Part shown: positions 53,146 through 61,992 of the stretch, one piece after another
Layout: each line of letters starts with the position of its first letter
Numbering within the stretch: the first letter of the stretch is position 1
Notes under the pieces: model-generated
What the model saw: only the letters and a program-made list of their open reading frames with translations
What the model was told of the DNA's origin: nothing
The model's database searches: none
Made by a program: the position numbers and the translations under genes
Assembly (NCBI RefSeq): GCF_023498005.1
Contig: NZ_CP097289.1
Span: 5,766,001 to 5,830,000, forward strand
DNA from: Streptomyces durmitorensis
GTDB lineage: Bacteria; Actinomycetota; Actinomycetes; Streptomycetales; Streptomycetaceae
Length of the DNA stretch: 64,000 bases
Direction: 5' to 3'

Positions 53146-53280
53146 GGCACCGGCCCGATCCAAGCCCCCGGGCCCAACCTTCGTCGCTACGAGCGACCAC
53201 TTGCCGCGAGGCGAGCATGGCGGGTCGGTGTCATCAACGTAGGGAGAGGCCCTCGTCACCACGTGACGAGGGCCTCTTTC
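53146..53280 (+). ncRNA. Candidate structured small RNA or attenuated leader
   Basis: GGCACCGGCCCG (53146-53157) can pair over 12 positions with CGGGTCGGTGTC (53221-53232), two being G-U. Inside lies the hairpin GTCGC-TACGA-GCGAC and a pyrimidine-rich strand (AAGCCCCCGGGCCCAACC). Twelve bases later a strong terminator ends the RNA at ~135 nt. Promoter, closed fold and terminator are all in place, so this is either a free-standing sRNA or a leader that attenuates the malic enzyme transcript. I do not recognise the family. Confidence 0.5.
53245..53280 (+). terminator. Intrinsic terminator of the small RNA
   Basis: Perfect 14-bp stem AGAGGCCCTCGTCA, loop CCACG, then TTTC; 158 bp after the HelD-like stop and 184 bp before the malic enzyme start. 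Confidence 0.85.
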
Positions 53281-53338
53281 GGTTTCAACCACCGGTTTCC
53301 GTTTCCCCCTACCGGCGCCCCCCTACTTCTCGTATGGT

Positions 53339-53352
53339 GGAAACTAGTTTCC
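53339..53352. promoter_or_regulatory. Perfect palindromic operator candidate before malic enzyme
   Basis: GGAAACTAGTTTCC, 14 bp, fully symmetrical, directly following TATGGT (53333-53338). A repressor bound here would cover the transcription start. GGAAAC/GTTTCC half-sites are typical of TetR-family operators. Confidence 0.6.
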
Positions 53353-53463
53353 GAAAAGCCAGTGAACGAAAAGTTCGCAATCCGAGGCGGCTACCACGTA
53401 CTCAGTGGTAGGTGCGACGATCGGACGGCAAGAGCAACACGGTGAAAGCAGAGGAAGTCGGCC

Positions 53464-54897
<1,434 letters not shown>

Positions 54898-55192
54898 TAC
54901 GGCGCGTCGCGGAACGCAGGGGTCCTCAGGGCCCTCTAGGGTGGCGTGGAAGCGCGCCCCCGACTGCCACCTTCCAGGGGCGGTGAAGCTTTTCGTGTGA
55001 CCCCCAGGGGCCCCGGATTGGCTTTCCCGCCGCAGGTGGGGGCAGGATGCCTTTCTGGGCGCGAGGGTCCGGATGACGGACCCGGGTCCGGGGCCTGACC
55101 GAGGACCCTGGCAGCATCGGCTTCGCTGTGCCCATCATGCGGCTCCGCCGCGTGGCACGCCTCAACGGCAAGAAGAACACGGGAGTACAAAC

Positions 55193-55474
55193 ATGAACCG
55201 CAGTGAGCTGGTGGCCGCGCTGGCCGACCGCGCCGAGGTGACCCGCAAGGACGCCGACGCCGTGCTGGCCGCGTTCGCCGAGACCGTCGGCGAGATCGTT
55301 GCCAAGGGCGACGAGAAGGTCACCATCCCCGGCTTCCTGACCTTCGAGCGCACCCACCGTGCCGCTCGCACCGCCCGGAACCCGCAGACCGGCGAGCCGA
55401 TCAACATCCCGGCCGGCTACAGCGTCAAGGTTTCGGCGGGCTCCAAGCTCAAGGAAGCCGCCAAGGGCAAGTAG
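55193..55474 (+). CDS. hup: DNA-binding protein HU
   Basis: 93 residues from ATG 55193, seven bases after GGGAG. Nucleoid-associated HU: MNRSELVAALADRA, GDEKVTIPGFLTFERTHRAARTARNPQTGEPI with the intercalating Pro near 65-70, and no Lys-rich C-terminal tail (so HupA-type rather than HupS). A ~250-nt leader may start at TAGGGT (54937-54942). A bidirectional terminator separates it from murA. Confidence 0.96.
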   Translation: MNRSELVAALADRAEVTRKDADAVLAAFAETVGEIVAKGDEKVTIPGFLTFERTHRAARTARNPQTGEPINIPAGYSVKVSAGSKLKEAAKGK

Positions 55475-55489
55475 CCTCAGGCAGTACAT

Positions 55490-55527
55490 AGAAGGGGCGG
55501 CCACCCAACCGGGTGGCCGCCCCTTCT
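55490..55527. terminator. Bidirectional terminator between hup and murA
   Basis: Perfect 17-bp stem AGAAGGGGCGGCCACCC, loop AACC, between convergent genes. Confidence 0.9.
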
Positions 55528-55544
55528 GCGTGCTGTCAGGCGGA

Positions 55545-56885
55545 CTACAGCGTCGCCCTGCCGGGCAGCTCCACCTTCGCGCCGAGCTCCACGAGCTTGT
55601 CCATGAAGTTCTCGTAGCCGCGGTTGATCAGGTCGATGCCGTGGACGCGGGACGTCCCCTGCGCCGCCAGGGCCGCGATGAGGTACGAGAAGCCGCCGCG
55701 CAGGTCGGGAATGACCAGATCGGCGCCCTGGAGCTTCGTGGGGCCGCTGACGACCGCCGAGTGGAGGAAGTTCCGCTGGCCGAATCGGCAGTGCGAGCCA
55801 CCCAGGCACTCGCGGTAGAGCTGGATGTGTGCGCCCATCTGGTTGAGCGCGGAGGTGAATCCGAGCCGCGACTCGTACACCGTCTCGTGCACGATCGACA
55901 GGCCCGCGGCCTGCGTCAGGGCGACGACCAGCGGCTGCTGCCAGTCCGTCTGGAAGCCGGGGTGCACGTCCGTCTCCAGGGCGATCGCGTTGAGCGAGCC
56001 GCCCGGGTGCCAGAAGCGGATGCCCTCGTCGTCGATCTCGAAGGCACCGCCCACCTTCCGGTAGGTGTTCAGGAACGTCATCATCGAGCGCTGCTGGGCG
56101 CCGCGGACGTAGATGTTGCCTTCGGTCGCCAGGGCCGCGGAAGCCCAGGAGGCGGCCTCCAGGCGGTCTGAGAGGGCGGAGTGGTCGTAGCCGCCCAGGC
56201 TGTCGACACCGGTGACCCTTATGGTCCGGTCGGTGTCCATCGCGATGATCGCGCCCATCTTCTGCAGGACGCAGATGAGGTCTTCGATCTCAGGTTCGAC
56301 GGCGGCGTTCGAGAGCTCGGTGACGCCTTCCGCCAGTACGGCGGTCAGCAGGACCTGCTCGGTGGCGCCCACGGACGGGTACGGCAGCTGGATCTTCGTG
56401 CCGCGCAGCCGCTGCGGGGCCTCCAGATACTGGCCGCCCTCGCGCTTCTCGATGGTGGCGCCGAACTGGCGGAGCACCTCGAAGTGGAAGTCGATCGGCC
56501 GGCCGCCGATGTCGCAGCCGCCGAGGCCGGGGATGAAGGCGTGCCCGAGGCGGTGCAGGAGCGGCCCGCAGAAGAGAATCGGGATGCGCGACGACCCGGC
56601 GTGGGCGTCGATGTCCGCGACGTTGGCACTCTCCACGTGCGAGGGGTCCATGACCAGCTCGCCCGGCTCCTCACCGGGGCGGACCGTCACGCCATGCAGC
56701 TGCAGGAGTCCGCGTACGACGCGGACGTCGCGGATGTCGGGGACATTGCGCAGCCTGCTCGGAGCGCTGCCGAGCAGCGCGGCGACCATGGCCTTGGGCA
56801 CGAGGTTCTTCGCGCCGCGGACACGGATCTCGCCCTCCAGCGGGGTTCCGCCGTGGACAAGCAGTACATCGTCGGTGACGGTCAT
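55545..56885 (-). CDS. murA: UDP-N-acetylglucosamine 1-carboxyvinyltransferase
   Basis: 446 residues from ATG. First committed step of peptidoglycan synthesis: enolpyruvyl transfer from PEP to UDP-GlcNAc. Lys26-Asn27 (RGAKN) and Cys124 in LGGCDIGGRP (the fosfomycin-target position) are present, so the enzyme should be active and fosfomycin-sensitive at this residue. Slightly diverged from the classic MurA (for example GGRPIDFHFEVLR for GARPVDLHLKGLE), as is usual for the Streptomyces copy here. Divergent from yqgE. Confidence 0.95.
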   Translation of the reverse strand: MTVTDDVLLVHGGTPLEGEIRVRGAKNLVPKAMVAALLGSAPSRLRNVPDIRDVRVVRGLLQLHGVTVRPGEEPGELVMDPSHVESANVADIDAHAGSSRIPILFCGPLLHRLGHAFIPGLGGCDIGGRPIDFHFEVLRQFGATIEKREGGQYLEAPQRLRGTKIQLPYPSVGATEQVLLTAVLAEGVTELSNAAVEPEIEDLICVLQKMGAIIAMDTDRTIRVTGVDSLGGYDHSALSDRLEAASWASAALATEGNIYVRGAQQRSMMTFLNTYRKVGGAFEIDDEGIRFWHPGGSLNAIALETDVHPGFQTDWQQPLVVALTQAAGLSIVHETVYESRLGFTSALNQMGAHIQLYRECLGGSHCRFGQRNFLHSAVVSGPTKLQGADLVIPDLRGGFSYLIAALAAQGTSRVHGIDLINRGYENFMDKLVELGAKVELPGRATL

Positions 56886-57139
56886 GAATCTCGCGTTCCG
56901 ATTGGATGGACGGGTGGACCAAAGGGCAAGCGTAATGGGCGCGTACCCCCCTTCCGTAAGGCTGAGGACGCGTAAACCGCGTCAGGAGTTCGCGACAACA
57001 CGAACCGTTCGGAACCGGACACTCCGGGTCACCGGCGAAAGTGTGCGCTCCAGACGCGCCTGTGCGCCCCTGAGCTGCATTCACTCCTGTACGGGCATTG
57101 CCTCCCCCCGCGGGGCAAAGATGCGGGATCATGTCGTTC

Positions 57140-57739
57140 ATGACCGAGGTGTCCTCGCTCACAGGGCGGCTGCTCGTGGCCACGCCTGCCCTGGCGGACC
57201 CGAACTTCGACCGCGCGGTGGTGCTGCTCCTCGACCACGACGAGGAGGGCTCGCTCGGCGTGGTCCTCAACCGGCCCACGCCGGTGGACGTCGCGGACAT
57301 CCTGGAGGGCTGGGGCGATCTGGCCGGGGCGCCGGGAGTCGTCTTCCAGGGCGGCCCCGTCTCGCTCGACTCGGCGCTCGGAGTGGCGGTGATCCCCGGC
57401 GAGGAGGGCGCGTCCCCCGGATCCAGGCTGCGCCCCGCCAGAGGAGAACCGATCGGCTGGCGCCGCGTGCACGGCGCGATCGGCCTGGTCGACCTGGACA
57501 CACCCCCCGAACTCCTGGCCCCCGCGCTCGGCTCCCTGCGGATCTTCGCCGGGTACGCGGGCTGGGGCCCGGGCCAGCTGGAGGACGAGCTCGTCGAGGG
57601 CGCCTGGTACGTGGTGGAGTCCGAGCCGGGCGACGTGTCGTCCCCGGACCCGGAACGACTGTGGCGCGCGGTGCTGCGGAGACAGCGGAGCGAGCTGGCG
57701 ATGGTGGCGACGTATCCGGATGATCCGTCGTTGAACTGA
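57140..57739 (+). CDS. yqgE: YqgE/AlgH family protein
   Basis: 199 residues from ATG 57140 (MTEVSSLTGRLLVATPAL); an ATG at 57131 is the alternative but lies almost against the only GGGA. UPF0301 fold: FDRAVVLLLDHDEEGSLGVVLNRPT, GGPVSLDSALGV, RIFAGYAGWGPGQLEDEL, ending with YPDDPSLN. Function unknown despite broad conservation. The last 31 bp recur at 61481-61511 (see repeats), marking this 3' end as a recombination boundary. Confidence 0.92.
   Translation: MTEVSSLTGRLLVATPALADPNFDRAVVLLLDHDEEGSLGVVLNRPTPVDVADILEGWGDLAGAPGVVFQGGPVSLDSALGVAVIPGEEGASPGSRLRPARGEPIGWRRVHGAIGLVDLDTPPELLAPALGSLRIFAGYAGWGPGQLEDELVEGAWYVVESEPGDVSSPDPERLWRAVLRRQRSELAMVATYPDDPSLN
57709..57739 (+). repeat. Direct repeat, copy 1 (yqgE 3' end)
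   Basis: Last 31 bp of yqgE including the stop. Identical to 61481-61511 at 27 of 31 positions, with the uninterrupted core GTATCCGGATGATCCGTC (18 bp). The 3.77 kb between copies holds the degraded secreted-protein gene and the first WXG cassette. Confidence 0.8.
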
Positions 57740-57840
57740 GCGTCGCCGAGGGGATCTCATCCACGCCGAGCGAACGAGCTGCGGGGTATCAGCCATGCCG
57801 TCCGTCGAGTGGCAGAGGACTTCGTCTTGCGCCGGGGGAG

Positions 57841-58389
57841 GCCGTAATTCCGTGCGAGGACGGCACGATCTCCGCGGCAGTCGTCTATGACCCTTCCAAG
57901 AACGGCACGGGCAAGGCCGTCGGGCCCGTGGCTTCGACCTCCACCTGGACCCCACCGCCTTGCTACTACGCCCCCGCGTACAGCCCGGCCCAGCTCCAGA
58001 AGAAGCTGGAGCCGATCTGGGAGGCCGGGTCCACCGGTCATGAGTGGGATCTGTCACAGCGCCACCGTTACGTCAACGGCGAGCCCTACAAGGACTTCAA
58101 CAAGAAGACGGCCGGCGAGGGGTATTGGTGGGACAGCTTCATCCCGGACGGTAAAGAGAGCGCCCGGATCGGTGAGGCGTATGCCAAGGGCAAGGCCGAC
58201 GAGACTCCCTCGTGCGGGGTGAAGTACCTGCGCTCCTCGGGAGACGGGGCGTATGCCCTCAAGGCCACCGTGACCTGGAAAATCAACTGGACCGGCACCG
58301 GCGTCAACGGTCAACAGAAGCTTCCGGACGGGCAGTTCGGTGCTGACCAGGATGTCATCGTTCAGGAGATCCAGTCCATCAACCGCTGA
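57841..58389 (+). pseudogene. Truncated relative of the 42275-43303 secreted protein
   Basis: The frame reads PCEDGTISAAVVYDPSKN, then WTPPPCYYAPAYSP and ends CGVKYLRSSG..TVTWKINW..QEIQSINR, clearly homologous to the secreted protein at 42275-43303. It lacks a signal peptide, and homologous sequence continues upstream of the only available start (GTG 57928) with no ATG/GTG/TTG in frame. About 120 central codons (the FWVPTG to LPTWVW region) are also missing in frame. So it is most simply a 5'-truncated, internally deleted remnant, although a short cytoplasmic product from GTG 57928 cannot be excluded. Confidence 0.75.
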
Positions 58390-58432
58390 TCCTGCCCTCG
58401 CGCGATGCGGCGGGAAGCTTCAAGAGGTGGCA

Positions 58433-58753
58433 ATGGCCGACAAGTTGAAGGTCGACGGGGACGAGCTCGAGAACTTCATGAAGCTGCTCAACAAGTCGAA
58501 TGACTCGTTGAAAGGGCTGCACAAGGCGCTGAGCGAGGCGACCATCACAGGCCTCGGCACCGATGACCTCGACTCCGCGTGCGAGGACTTCCAGGACGAC
58601 TGGAAGTACGGCACGGAGCAGATCGGTGAGCAGAGCGAAGATCTTGCCAAGATCATCGACAAGAGCAAGGACGCCTACCGCGAGGTCGACAAAGCCCTGG
58701 AGGAGAACCTGAAGGAGAAGGGGAAGGGCAAGAGCGCCGGGGGCTCGAAGTGA
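58433..58753 (+). CDS. WXG100-like small helical protein, cassette 1
   Basis: 106 residues, ATG five bases after AGAGG. Almost entirely helical and charged; a WKYG turn at 57-60 between two amphipathic helices (ELENFMKLLNKSNDSLKGLHKAL and DLAKIIDKSKDAYREVDKAL) fits the WXG100/ESAT-6 helical hairpin. Ends with a Lys/Gly tail. GTGA overlap with the large partner gene downstream, the classic pairing of a small helper with a T7SS-type effector. Homologous in design to 61678-61992. Confidence 0.7.
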   Translation: MADKLKVDGDELENFMKLLNKSNDSLKGLHKALSEATITGLGTDDLDSACEDFQDDWKYGTEQIGEQSEDLAKIIDKSKDAYREVDKALEENLKEKGKGKSAGGSK

Positions 58754-60096
58754 CAGTCACGCCGGGTACCGAGAGTGACCCCTTCGCCGGTTCGCCCGCC
58801 GCCAGGAACGGTCCTCTGCCGCAAGGCCTGAAGTCCTCCCCGGACATCCCGAACCCCCATTACCCGGACCTGGGATTCAACCCGGTTCCTGGCGACTGCG
58901 ACATCGTCAAGGCGCTGCACAAGAAGCTGACCAGTTGCGCCGAAGTTCTCCATGAGACGCATGGCGTGGTCACGAAACTGATGGACGGCAGCTATTGGAA
59001 AGGCGACGCGGCGGTCGCCTTCCGTGAGCAGATCGACGGTGGTCCGCTGCCGAAGAACTTGCAGAACGCGGCGAACTCCATCAGTAAGGCCGCCAAGCAC
59101 CTGAATCGCTGGCACGACGAGCTCGATGATTACCAGGGCCGTGCGAAACGCCTGAACGCGGACGCGAAGGAAGCACGAGCCGCGTTGGAGGCGGCGCAGG
59201 GGCGGGCGGACACCGCGGGCAATGACCCTGACCTGGACAAGAAGGGCACCCGGCAGGACGACGCGAAGAAGGAGAGGACGCGCGCCAACGGCAAAGTGGA
59301 TGATGCCCAGGCGGAACTCGATCGGATTCTGAAGAAGGCCCGCGACCTTGCGTACGAGCATGAGGCGAGGTCCGGATTCCGGGCGGGCAAGATCCGCGAC
59401 GCGACGGGCAAACTGGCGCCGCACGAGCCGGGCTGGTTCGACAAGGCAATGGACTGGGTCAAGGAGAACCTGCCCGACATCCTGAGCACTGTGGCCGCCG
59501 TCGTCGGGCTTGTGGCGTTGTTCGTGTTGACGGGCGGGACGGCTGCTGCGGTGTTGCTGTTGGCTGCGGCGGCGTTGAGCGCGACGGCGCTGGCCTTGCG
59601 GGTCACCCAGGACCCCACGGTGTGGGCGTCACTCAAAGACGGCTTCAGCAAGGGTGAGCTCGACACCGACTTCTGGAGCAATCTCGTCACGGTCGGTGGT
59701 GACGCCCTCGGTGCCCTGCCTGGACTTGGCGCCGCCTGGAAGGGGGGCCAGGCGGCGGTGCGTGGTGTCGACGCGGCGGGGGAGGCCATCAGCCTCGGCA
59801 GTCGATTGGCCAATGCGGGAGCATCCACCATGGAGCACGCTAGGACCATCTCCAGCCTGGACAATTCCCTGCTGGGCCTCACGATCAGGGGTGCGCGTGC
59901 CGAACCGATCGCCAGGACCGTTGAGGTCACTTCAGCTGCGGTTGGCGTCGGCACCGCAGGATTCGGGCTGGTGATGAAGGCCGTGGATGCCGACGATGAC
60001 GGAATCAAGGACGGTGCCGTGGCCGGTATCGATGGCACCAGACTTGGTGTCGACGGTGGCAGTCTCGTTGATATCGCCCGGCATGTCTTCCACTGA
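58750..60096 (+). CDS. Large T7SS-effector-like protein, cassette 1
   Basis: 448 residues. N-terminal ~45-125 resembles the T7SS-signal/WXG fold: NPVPGDCDIVKALHKKL, then YWKGDAAVAF with a true W-K-G at 83-85. A long charged coiled coil follows (~125-210, ending LAYEHEARSGFRAGKIRDATG), then two hydrophobic Gly/Ala-rich helices (~245-290) and a Gly/Ala region (DALGALPGLGAAWKGGQAAVRG). No known toxin motif is visible in the last ~150 residues. The closest parallel here is 61989-63287, which shares the PVPGD..KKL and W-x-x-DAxxAF motifs. Translationally coupled to the small WXG gene. Confidence 0.7.
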   Translation: MTVTPGTESDPFAGSPAARNGPLPQGLKSSPDIPNPHYPDLGFNPVPGDCDIVKALHKKLTSCAEVLHETHGVVTKLMDGSYWKGDAAVAFREQIDGGPLPKNLQNAANSISKAAKHLNRWHDELDDYQGRAKRLNADAKEARAALEAAQGRADTAGNDPDLDKKGTRQDDAKKERTRANGKVDDAQAELDRILKKARDLAYEHEARSGFRAGKIRDATGKLAPHEPGWFDKAMDWVKENLPDILSTVAAVVGLVALFVLTGGTAAAVLLLAAAALSATALALRVTQDPTVWASLKDGFSKGELDTDFWSNLVTVGGDALGALPGLGAAWKGGQAAVRGVDAAGEAISLGSRLANAGASTMEHARTISSLDNSLLGLTIRGARAEPIARTVEVTSAAVGVGTAGFGLVMKAVDADDDGIKDGAVAGIDGTRLGVDGGSLVDIARHVFH

Positions 60097-60122
60097 TCCG
60101 CTGCGAACGGAAAGCTGCTCAC

Positions 60123-60806
60123 ATGCATCCCACCGACTATCCGACTGCTTGGGACCACCCCCCAACCCGTAACGCCTGGATCTGGCACATGATCTTGATC
60201 GTTGCTCGTCTAATCGGTTGGATCGCGGTCTGGGTGGGGTCCTTGGCTGTCCCTGTCGTTTTTCTGTCGCAGGGCTATTTCCTGTTCTTCCTGCCTCTCC
60301 TGCTCTACGCGACCTTCCGTGCCGTCCTTCAGATCGGCTACTTTCCCTGGTCCCTCAACATGCAACGCGTCCTCGCCCAATACCCCTGGCAGCACCTCAA
60401 GGACGTCCCCCGGGGCCGGAACAAGCACCCCGATGCCCAGGAGGACGAAATGTGGTACGAGCTGCCCAATCCGGAGAAACCGGGTGTTCAGATCCCGTTG
60501 CTCTTCATGGCCAACATGCGCACGTTCTGGTGGATGAGGCGCTTCGGGACGAACAAGACCAAGCCTGAGCTGAAGGCTCAGATCGAACCCCTGTGGTTCG
60601 CGGGTGACCCCCGCTTCTACGCCGTTATCGCGGCGCCGGGTCGACGGGGCGCGGCGCCCAAGCGGTTGCACTTCCTCTACCAGCGTCCGGCCCGGCCCAG
60701 CTGGAAGGCTGCCCCGGTCGGCTGGGACGCGAGCCCCGCCGCGCTCGAGCGGGCCCGTCGGGCCGGGGCGAAGGTGCCCGACCCCGTGCTGCAGGACGGG
60801 ATGTGA
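60123..60806 (+). CDS. Membrane protein of WXG cassette 1
   Basis: 227 residues, ATG eight bases after GGAAAG. Two closely spaced membrane helices (~20-45 and 50-68: ILIVARLIGWIAVWVGSLAV, YFLFFLPLLLYATFRAVL), then a cytoplasmic domain rich in Trp, Tyr and Pro (QYPWQHLKDVPRG, MWYELPNPEKPG, PLWFAGDPRFYAVIA). No known family. The corresponding gene of cassette 2 (63301) has the same two-helix-plus-cytoplasmic-domain layout but little visible identity. May be an immunity protein or a membrane adaptor for the effector-like gene (inference). Confidence 0.65.
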   Translation: MHPTDYPTAWDHPPTRNAWIWHMILIVARLIGWIAVWVGSLAVPVVFLSQGYFLFFLPLLLYATFRAVLQIGYFPWSLNMQRVLAQYPWQHLKDVPRGRNKHPDAQEDEMWYELPNPEKPGVQIPLLFMANMRTFWWMRRFGTNKTKPELKAQIEPLWFAGDPRFYAVIAAPGRRGAAPKRLHFLYQRPARPSWKAAPVGWDASPAALERARRAGAKVPDPVLQDGM

Positions 60807-61495
60807 TGACCGCCGCTCCCCGATTCATGCTCGACGCGTCCGCCGAGGACCCCGGCGCCGATGTCTGGTTCGCCGAACCCGCCGGGTTCACGGCGATCCC
60901 AATGGCCGCGCTGCTGAACCACCCGCCCGACGGTCCTGGCGCCGACGGGCTGCGTGCCGCTCTCGGCCCGCTCCTGGATGCGGCCCCCGACGAAACCGCC
61001 CGCGAGCGCTTCGTGGCGCAACTTGCCTCAGGGCAGCAGCTGCTGGCAGCCCTCTGTGAAGTCGGCACCGTCCACTGTTCGATCGGCCTGCATCGCGATG
61101 ATGTGGCCGATCCGGGCGAGGGCGGGAGCAGCGGGCAGCCACTGCTGTCCTTCTTCACCCTCTCGTGGCGTGACACAGCCGTGGCGCCCCCCGCCGTCAC
61201 CGCGGCCCGCACCGTCACCCCCGCAGGGCACCACACCCGCATCGAGTACCTCGACCTGCCGTGCGGCCCGGCCACCCTCAGTGAGTCCGTACGTATCCTC
61301 ACGGCGGGCACCGGTCTCCCCCAGGAGCCCCTCCTCCAGGTGCACGCCCATCTTCCGCATCCGGACGGCAGACGCCTGGTGGTGCTCGCCATGTGCACGA
61401 TGGCTGTCGAGCGGCGCGAGGACTACCGGCGCCTGCTCCATCAGATCGCCGAGCTCGTCAGCTTCGAGAATCCTCTGGACGATGTATCCGGATGA
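60806..61495 (+). CDS. Conserved hypothetical protein of WXG cassette 1
   Basis: 229 residues from ATG 60806 overlapping the previous stop by one base (GTG 60803 also possible). Soluble, beta-rich (FMLDASAEDPGADVWFAEPAGF, LLSFFTLSWRDTAVAPPAVTAARTV, VVLAMCTMAVERREDYRRLL), with no signal peptide or membrane span. Its last codons (DDVSG and stop) lie inside copy 2 of the yqgE-end repeat, read in another frame. The start of a comparable protein appears at 63879. Confidence 0.65.
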   Translation: MTAAPRFMLDASAEDPGADVWFAEPAGFTAIPMAALLNHPPDGPGADGLRAALGPLLDAAPDETARERFVAQLASGQQLLAALCEVGTVHCSIGLHRDDVADPGEGGSSGQPLLSFFTLSWRDTAVAPPAVTAARTVTPAGHHTRIEYLDLPCGPATLSESVRILTAGTGLPQEPLLQVHAHLPHPDGRRLVVLAMCTMAVERREDYRRLLHQIAELVSFENPLDDVSG

Positions 61496-61511
61496 TCCGT
61501 CCCTTAACTGA
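61481..61511 (+). repeat. Direct repeat, copy 2 (relic of yqgE 3' end)
   Basis: In the alternative frame it spells the same C-terminus as YqgE (YPDDPSLN stop), with silent or third-base differences from copy 1. Since it follows an unrelated gene, it must be a duplicated yqgE end rather than a functional sequence. Confidence 0.8.
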
Positions 61512-61677
61512 CAGGTCAGCGCCCCAAGGCCGTTCCCGGTAGCGCAACCACGAGTCACACGGATAGCGTCCTGACGCGTACTTGACGTCTTGCATACGGG
61601 GGTTGACCGTGAAGCGCCGCAATCCGCCCAAGTTGCCTGCCCTCGTGGCGGCTTCGTTCGCGTGGGGGGTCTGAGTC

Positions 61678-61992
61678 GTGTCGGACAGGACCAGGTACGA
61701 CCTCGATCTCATCAAGGATTGCTCGGAGTCGCTCTACCGCATCCACCGTGAGTTCAAGGAGAACGGCGACCCCTCCGACGGCTACGAGAAGGACTTGGGC
61801 AGCGACAAGCTGCGCGAGATCTTCGACGACTTCTCCAGCACCTGGAAGAAGACGCGCAAGAAGCTGAACAAGGACATCGAGAACCTCGCCAAGATCACCG
61901 CCGATGCGGCCAAGGCGTACGAGGACATCGACCACGAGCTCGCCAATGCGCTCCGGGACGCGAAGAAGAGCGACAAGAAGGGTGCGAAGTGA
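61678..61992 (+). CDS. WXG100-like small helical protein, cassette 2
   Basis: 104 residues from GTG after GGGGGG. Two charged amphipathic helices joined near Trp56 (DFSSTWKKTRKKLNKDIENL) and a Lys-rich end. The glycine of WXG is replaced, so the turn motif is degenerate. GTGA overlap with the large downstream gene, mirroring cassette 1. Confidence 0.65.
   Translation: MSDRTRYDLDLIKDCSESLYRIHREFKENGDPSDGYEKDLGSDKLREIFDDFSSTWKKTRKKLNKDIENLAKITADAAKAYEDIDHELANALRDAKKSDKKGAK

Larger units (their letters stand above)
53087..53463. other. Regulatory region between HelD-like gene and malic enzyme
   Basis: 377 bp without a protein gene. From left to right it holds a promoter-like pair (53112-53139), a structured RNA candidate (53146-53280) ended by a terminator, a possible -10 TATGGT (53333-53338) touching a perfect 14-bp palindrome (53339-53352), and the malic enzyme RBS GAGGAAG. 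Confidence 0.7.

Noticed and set aside
57740..57840. Transposase remnant near the yqgE end
   Set aside because: No inverted repeats or transposase-like frame; only the yqgE-end direct repeat supports insertion.
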